A stretch of DNA of 8,501 nucleotides from Clostridiales bacterium (GTDB lineage Bacteria > Bacillota > Clostridia > Oscillospirales > Acutalibacteraceae). Shown piece after piece: positions 4,903 to 8,501 of the stretch. The notes beneath the pieces are model-generated. The model had not been told where the DNA came from and did no database searches. It saw only the letters and a list, made by a program, of their open reading frames with translations. Position 1 is the stretch's first letter. Each line of letters opens with the position of its first letter. The stretch lies in assembly GCA_019421725.1 (NCBI GenBank), contig JAHZES010000084.1, forward strand, positions 1-8,501, written 5' to 3'. Both the position numbers and the translations under genes were made by a program.

Positions 4903-6747
4903 ATGTCTAAAACAATTGGTATCGATCTTGGAACTACAAACTCCTGTGTTGCCGTGATTGAGGGCGGCGAGCCGGTCGTCATTGCGAACGCCGAAGGCGC
5001 CAGAACAACGCCGTCTGTTGTTGCGTTTGCAAAGAACGGTGAACGTATGGTAGGTCAGGTGGCAAAGCGTCAGGCCATCACCAACCCGGAACGCACCATT
5101 TCTTCGATCAAACGTGAAATGGGCACCGACTACAAGGTAAGGATCGACGATAAGTCTTATACGCCGCAGGAAATTTCCGCAATGATCCTTCAGAAGCTGA
5201 AGGCGGATGCCGAGGCATATCTCGGCGAGCCGGTTTCTTCCGCAGTTATTACGGTTCCGGCTTATTTCACCGACGCACAGCGCCAGGCAACAAAGGATGC
5301 CGGTAAAATTGCCGGATTGGACGTTAAGAGAATTATTAACGAACCGACGGCGGCCGCCCTTTCCTACGGAATTGATAAGGAAAAAGATCAGAAAGTCATG
5401 GTTTATGACCTTGGCGGCGGTACGTTCGATGTATCCATCATCGAAATGGGCGACGGCGTACAGGAGGTTCTTGCCACAGCAGGTAACAACCGCCTGGGCG
5501 GCGATGACTTTGACCAGCGCGTGATCGATTGGCTGTGCGACAGCTTTAAAAAAGAAAACGGTATCGACCTGAAGGGCGATAAAATGGCCATGCAGCGTTT
5601 GAAGGAAGCTGCCGAAAAAGCAAAGATCGAGCTTTCCGGCGTTACTTCCTCGCAAATCAACCTGCCGTTTATCACAGCAGACGCGACCGGGCCGAAGCAT
5701 CTTGACATGACGCTCACCCGCGCCAAGTTCGACGAACTGACCGCAGACCTTGTCCAAAAGACGGTTGGTCCGGTCAAGCAGGCTCTTGCGGATTCCGGTC
5801 TGCAGTTCAGCGATATCGACAAGATTCTGATGGTCGGCGGTTCCAGCCGTATTCCGGCTGTTTTGGAAGCTGTTCGCAGTCTGAGCGGGAAGGATCCGTT
5901 TAAGGGAATCAATCCGGATGAATGTGTCGCTATTGGCGCCGCTTTGCAGGCAGGTGTGCTCGGCGGAGAGGTGAAGGGTCTCCTTCTGCTGGATGTTACG
6001 CCGCTTTCTCTGGGTGTTGAAACCAAGGGCGGTGTCATGACAAAAATCATTGACCGCAATACCACGATTCCGACCAAAAAGAGCCAGATTTTTACCACGG
6101 CTGTCGACGGCCAGACCTCTGTTGAGGTTCATGTGCTGCAGGGCGAGCGTGAATTTGCAAAAGACAATAAGACGCTCGGTGTGTTCCATCTGGACGGCAT
6201 TCCGGCGGCTCGCAGCGGTGTGCCGCAGATCGAAGTCAGCTTTGATATCGATGCAAACGGTATTGTCCACGTTTCCGCAAAAGAGCTTGGCACCGGAAAA
6301 GAGCAGAGCATTACGATTACTTCCAATACCAACATGAGCAAAGAGGATGTTGAAAAGGCAGTGCGTGAAGCGGAGCAGTATGCTGAGGAAGATAAGAAGC
6401 GCCGCGAAGCGGTTGATGCCCGCAATGCGGCCGAGAGCATGGTATTTTCTACCGAAAAGTCTCTGGATGAGCTGGGAGATAAGATCCCGGCTGATGAGAA
6501 GGCAAACATCCGCTCCAAGATCGATGCGGCCAAAGAGGCTTTGAAGGGCGAGGATATGGATAAGATCAACCAGACCTCCGAAGATTTGAAAAATACCTTC
6601 TATGCCGCTTATGAAAACGTAATGAAACAGGCACAGGCCGCCGGAGCCCAGCCGACGGACGGAGCCGCGCCGAATGGCAATGCCGCTCCGCAGGATGGTG
6701 TTTATGACGCCGAGTATAAAGACGTTGACGACAATAACCAGAAATAA
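4903..6747 (+). CDS. dnaK: DnaK (Hsp70) molecular chaperone
   Basis: DnaK binds exposed hydrophobic stretches of proteins in an ATP-controlled cycle driven by DnaJ and GrpE. The 614-residue product is of normal length for Firmicute DnaK. The actin-like ATPase domain shows IDLGTTNS (7-14), YDLGGGTFDVSI (168-179), INEPTAAALSYG (about 147-158) and VGGSSRIP (311-318). The hydrophobic linker GLLLLDV (359-365) joins it to the substrate-binding domain, which starts TPLSLGVETKGG. The helical lid follows, then an Ala/Gly/Gln/Pro-rich tail ending in acidic residues (EYKDVDDN). The ATG at 4903 has a GGGGGA ribosome binding site (about 4890-4895) after an A-rich leader. The gene lies 79 bases after grpE and 114 before dnaJ, with hairpins in both gaps. 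Confidence 0.99.
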   Translation: MSKTIGIDLGTTNSCVAVIEGGEPVVIANAEGARTTPSVVAFAKNGERMVGQVAKRQAITNPERTISSIKREMGTDYKVRIDDKSYTPQEISAMILQKLKADAEAYLGEPVSSAVITVPAYFTDAQRQATKDAGKIAGLDVKRIINEPTAAALSYGIDKEKDQKVMVYDLGGGTFDVSIIEMGDGVQEVLATAGNNRLGGDDFDQRVIDWLCDSFKKENGIDLKGDKMAMQRLKEAAEKAKIELSGVTSSQINLPFITADATGPKHLDMTLTRAKFDELTADLVQKTVGPVKQALADSGLQFSDIDKILMVGGSSRIPAVLEAVRSLSGKDPFKGINPDECVAIGAALQAGVLGGEVKGLLLLDVTPLSLGVETKGGVMTKIIDRNTTIPTKKSQIFTTAVDGQTSVEVHVLQGEREFAKDNKTLGVFHLDGIPAARSGVPQIEVSFDIDANGIVHVSAKELGTGKEQSITITSNTNMSKEDVEKAVREAEQYAEEDKKRREAVDARNAAESMVFSTEKSLDELGDKIPADEKANIRSKIDAAKEALKGEDMDKINQTSEDLKNTFYAAYENVMKQAQAAGAQPTDGAAPNGNAAPQDGVYDAEYKDVDDNNQK

Positions 6748-6766
6748 GCGCACTTTCAAACGTAAC

Positions 6767-6811
6767 AGGTTCGTTGCAGTTCTGTGCAGGGCACAGAGCT
6801 GCAGCGAATTT
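6767..6811 (+). repeat. 21-bp hairpin with AGG triloop in the dnaK-dnaJ spacer
   Basis: Bases 6767-6787 pair without any bulge with 6791-6811 around the loop AGG (6788-6790): 21 pairs, of which 17 are Watson-Crick and four are G-U (6768, 6769, 6774, 6780). The core CTGTGC-AGG-GCACAG is plain to the eye. It starts 20 bases after the dnaK stop and ends 50 bases before dnaJ. The sequence after it is not a clean T run, so it is unlikely to be an efficient terminator. A stability element, RNase III-type cleavage site or partial attenuator setting the DnaK:DnaJ ratio are possible readings (inference). Confidence 0.88.
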
Positions 6812-6827
6812 CCCTGTTTGCAGATGG

Positions 6828-6840
6828 AATTGAGGCAATT
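6828..6840 (+). repeat. Small A+T-rich hairpin before the dnaJ ribosome binding site
   Basis: AATTG (6828-6832) pairs with CAATT (6836-6840) around AGG, the same loop as the large hairpin upstream, and is followed by a T-rich stretch (6839-6847). The stem is weak. It may be a feeble terminator or chance. Confidence 0.4.
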
Positions 6841-6861
6841 TTGTTTTGGGAGTGATTCCGA

Positions 6862-8013
6862 ATGGCTGACAAGCGAGATTTTTATGAGGTAATGGGCGTT
6901 CCCAAAAATGCCTCAGAGGATGAGATCAAAAAGGCTTATCGCCGGTTGGCAAAACAGTACCACCCGGATCTCAATCCGGGAGATAAGGAAGCCGAACAGA
7001 AATTCAAAGAGGTCAATGAAGCGTACGAGGTGCTTTCGGACAAGGAAAAGCGAGCACGTTATGACCAATACGGCCACGCGGGAGTGGATCCGAACTTTGG
7101 CGCCGGCGCCGGCGGAGGTTATGCCGGGAATATTGATATCGATGATATTTTTGGCAGTATTTTTGGCGGCTTCGGCGGTTTTGGCGGCTTCGGTGGCCAA
7201 CGTGCACAGGCAAACGGCCCTCGCCGCGGCAGCGATACACAAGTGCAGGTGACGCTTTCTTTTGAAGAGGCTGCCAAGGGATGCAAAAAAACGGTGTCCT
7301 ACAGCTGTATTGACGCCTGTACGGATTGTCATGGCTCCGGCGCGGCGCCGGGTACCACGCCGAAGACCTGCCCGAATTGCAACGGAACGGGTCAGGTTGT
7401 TGTGAAACAGCGTACTCCGTTTGGCATGGTGCAGACACAGGGCGTTTGCGACAAATGCCGCGGAACGGGAAAGATTATCGATTCTCCGTGCCACACCTGC
7501 TCCGGAACCGGCCGCATTCGCCGTCAGCGCCGCGTTGAGGTTGAAATCCCGGCAGGTATTGCGGACGGCCAGATGATGAACGTCAGCGGCCGCGGTAATG
7601 CAGGAACAAACGGGGGGCCGTCCGGCAATTTGATCGTTGAGGTCTCCGTGCGCCCGCATCCCATATTTGAACGGCGGGGCAACGATGTCTGGTGCGAAAT
7701 GCCGGTTACATTCTCACAGGCAGCGTTGGGCGCAGAGGTAGTCGTGCCGACACTTGACGGGAAGGTCAGCTACAACCTGCGCGAGGGAACGCAGCCGGGC
7801 GACATTTTTAAGCTGAAGGGAAAGGGAATTACCGCGGTCAACGGCCGTTCAAAGGGCGACCAGTATGTTCGTGTGACGGTCGAAGTGCCGAAAAACCTTT
7901 CCGAAGAGCAGAAAAAGTGTCTGCGGGAGTTGGATTCGCTCAGCTCCGAGAAGAATTATCAAAAGCGAAAAGGTTTTTTCAATACGATTAAGGATTTGTT
8001 TGGCGGCAACTAA
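6862..8013 (+). CDS. dnaJ: DnaJ (Hsp40) co-chaperone, type I
   Basis: DnaJ captures unfolded proteins and stimulates DnaK ATP hydrolysis. The 383-residue product has all four type I regions. The J domain (1-70) carries the HPD motif at 34-36. The Gly/Phe-rich linker (about 74-113) includes a run of FGG units and the conserved DIDDIFGSIFGG. The zinc region has four CxxCxGxG motifs, starting at C153, C170, C196 and C210. The C-terminal peptide-binding domain (IPAGIADGQMMNVSGRGNAG, then RPHPIFERRGNDVWCEMPVT) follows. The start is the ATG at 6862 with GGGAGTG (6848-6854) upstream. It is the last gene of the operon, closed by a strong terminator. In many Firmicutes prmA follows dnaJ; here it does not. 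Confidence 0.98.
   Translation: MADKRDFYEVMGVPKNASEDEIKKAYRRLAKQYHPDLNPGDKEAEQKFKEVNEAYEVLSDKEKRARYDQYGHAGVDPNFGAGAGGGYAGNIDIDDIFGSIFGGFGGFGGFGGQRAQANGPRRGSDTQVQVTLSFEEAAKGCKKTVSYSCIDACTDCHGSGAAPGTTPKTCPNCNGTGQVVVKQRTPFGMVQTQGVCDKCRGTGKIIDSPCHTCSGTGRIRRQRRVEVEIPAGIADGQMMNVSGRGNAGTNGGPSGNLIVEVSVRPHPIFERRGNDVWCEMPVTFSQAALGAEVVVPTLDGKVSYNLREGTQPGDIFKLKGKGITAVNGRSKGDQYVRVTVEVPKNLSEEQKKCLRELDSLSSEKNYQKRKGFFNTIKDLFGGN
7161..7196 (+). repeat. 18-bp tandem repeat coding for FGGFGG in the dnaJ Gly/Phe linker
   Basis: TTTTGGCGGCTTCGG occurs at 7161-7175 and again at 7179-7193, an 18-base period. Each unit encodes six residues (FGGFGG), so gain or loss of units keeps the frame and only changes linker length. 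Confidence 0.8.
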
Positions 8014-8052
8014 ATGTTGTGCGCGGGATTCAACGGCAAGCGTCTTCCATAT

Positions 8053-8093
8053 AGCAACAGGCGGTATTCGAAAGAATACCGCCTGTTGCTTTT
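8053..8093 (+). terminator. Intrinsic terminator of the dnaK operon
   Basis: A perfect 17-bp stem (8053-8069 with 8074-8090) closes a GAAA tetraloop, followed by TTTT (8090-8093). It begins about 40 bases after the dnaJ stop. The stem is very stable but the T run is short. Confidence 0.9.
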
Positions 8094-8112
8094 GCTGTCG
8101 CGATCGTCATGT

Positions 8113-8151
8113 AAAAACAGAAGCCGATACCCAAAAAGGCATCGGCTTCTG
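8113..8151 (-). terminator. Intrinsic terminator of rpmB
   Basis: On the minus strand CAGAAGCCGAT pairs with ATCGGCTTCTG (8151-8141 with 8128-8118), with two or three more inner pairs, followed by TTTTT (8117-8113). It lies 17 bases beyond the rpmB stop and faces the dnaJ terminator, so the convergent operons are separated by two one-way terminators. Confidence 0.92.
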
Positions 8152-8168
8152 AAAATCCTGCTGAAGGA

Positions 8169-8357
8169 TCAGATTGCGCGGGTAACCTTACCCGAACGCA
8201 AGCAACGGGTGCAGGCGTAAACACGCTTCGGAGAACCGTTTACGATTGCTTTGACGCGCTTAATGTTCGGCTTCCAGGTACGATTGGAACGACGATGGGA
8301 GTGGGACACGCGAATGCCGAAAGCAAGATCTTTTCCGCAAAAATCGCATTTTGCCAT
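8169..8357 (-). CDS. rpmB: Ribosomal protein bL28, zinc-finger form
   Basis: This is a small basic protein of the 50S subunit, assembled near the exit-tRNA region. The 62-residue product starts MAKCDFCGKDLAFGIRVSHS and includes RRSNRTWKPNIKRV, both typical of L28. Two CxxC pairs (C4/C7 and C49/C52) mark the zinc-binding C+ form, as opposed to zinc-free paralogues. The ATG at 8355-8357 has the ribosome binding site AAGGAGGTG (8364-8372) nine bases from its AGGAGG core. It is monocistronic, with its own extended -10 promoter (8402-8430) and terminator, and it converges on dnaJ. Confidence 0.97.
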   Translation of the reverse strand: MAKCDFCGKDLAFGIRVSHSHRRSNRTWKPNIKRVKAIVNGSPKRVYACTRCLRSGKVTRAI

Positions 8358-8401
8358 GTGACTGCACCTCCTTTTATTTACCGCTATAGATTAACAGTGT
8401 T

Positions 8402-8430
8402 ATTTTAGCAGAATCCGTTTTAAAAAGCAA
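8402..8430 (-). promoter_or_regulatory. Promoter of rpmB (extended -10)
   Basis: On the minus strand a -35 box TTGCTT (8425-8430) is followed by 17 bases and TAAAAT (8402-8407, five of six consensus). The TG one base before it gives TGnTAAAAT. Transcription would start near 8395, leaving a leader of about 38 bases. The -35 and spacer lie within the inverted repeat at 8415-8448. Confidence 0.8.
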
Positions 8431-8448
8431 GTCTTTTTTTTAAAACGG
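8415..8448. repeat. 12-bp perfect inverted repeat over the rpmB promoter
   Basis: Bases 8415-8426 (CCGTTTTAAAAA) are the exact reverse complement of 8437-8448, with ten bases between. The repeat covers the -35 box and upstream half of the spacer of the rpmB promoter. Neither side is followed by a T run, so it is not a terminator. A repressor or activator site is the natural guess; it does not look like the Zur box I know from Firmicutes. Confidence 0.75.
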
Positions 8449-8465
8449 AAAATAAAGTTTGTAGG

Positions 8466-8492
8466 TGTTACAATGATGAGTGACAACAGGAG
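8466..8492 (+). promoter_or_regulatory. Probable promoter and ribosome binding site of a divergent gene beyond the right edge
   Basis: TGTTACAAT (8466-8474) is an extended -10 (TGn plus TACAAT, five of six consensus) without a clear -35. AGGAG (8488-8492) then provides a ribosome binding site whose start codon would fall at or just past the window end. In many Firmicutes the gene divergent from rpmB is an Asp23/YloU-family gene; that identity is expectation, not seen here. Confidence 0.45.
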
Positions 8493-8501
8493 AAAATAAA
8501 A

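Noticed and set aside
4122..4982. 286-codon minus-strand open frame across grpE
   Set aside because: It runs antisense to the hrcA end, grpE and the dnaK start. Its hydrophobic-looking product arises from the complement of charged coiled-coil codons, and no ribosome binding site supports it.
4855..6759. 634-codon open frame antisense to the whole of dnaK
   Set aside because: Long antisense frames opposite dnaK are a well-known by-product of its codon bias. It overlaps the grpE-dnaK spacer, has no family resemblance and would occupy the complete coding region of a certain gene.
8471..8497. Tiny open frame MMSDNRRK at the right edge
   Set aside because: Eight codons containing the apparent ribosome binding site of the next gene; far more likely untranslated leader.

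Overview
The window looks like a piece of chromosome from an anaerobic Firmicute of the class Clostridia, probably the Oscillospirales (Ruminococcaceae-like) group. This rests on a perfect CIRCE operator in front of an hrcA-grpE-dnaK-dnaJ operon, a ruvC-ruvA-ruvB operon, strong AGGAGG-type ribosome binding sites, moderate G+C, and a PRK06851-type ATPase of a form I associate with Clostridia. The taxonomic placement is inference; there is no 16S or other marker here.

Layout. Positions 1-1524 hold the Holliday-junction operon on the minus strand: an extended -10 promoter (1496-1524), ruvC, ruvA and the first 77 codons of ruvB, which runs off the left edge. Positions 1525-2893 hold a divergent plus-strand gene for a duplicated P-loop ATPase of unknown role, closed by an intrinsic terminator; a second terminator follows at once. 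Positions 2959-8093 are the class I heat-shock operon: promoter, CIRCE, hrcA (repressor), grpE (nucleotide exchange factor), dnaK (Hsp70), dnaJ (Hsp40), then a strong terminator. From the right, rpmB (ribosomal protein L28, zinc-finger form) converges on dnaJ, and the two genes are separated by back-to-back terminators. At the far right edge lie an apparent plus-strand promoter and ribosome binding site for a gene outside the window.

How the genes work together. HrcA binds CIRCE at the transcription start and represses its own operon. DnaJ delivers unfolded clients to DnaK and stimulates its ATPase; GrpE exchanges ADP for ATP. RuvA and RuvB migrate Holliday junctions that RuvC cleaves.

Most of the window is housekeeping, and I do not see a novel defence or mobile system. 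The points most worth a second look are an apparent frameshift in the N-terminal tail of grpE, a 21-bp hairpin with a three-base loop between dnaK and dnaJ, a nine-base G run inside a hairpin in ruvA, a 12-bp inverted repeat over the rpmB promoter, and the loss of the second P-loop in the duplicated ATPase.
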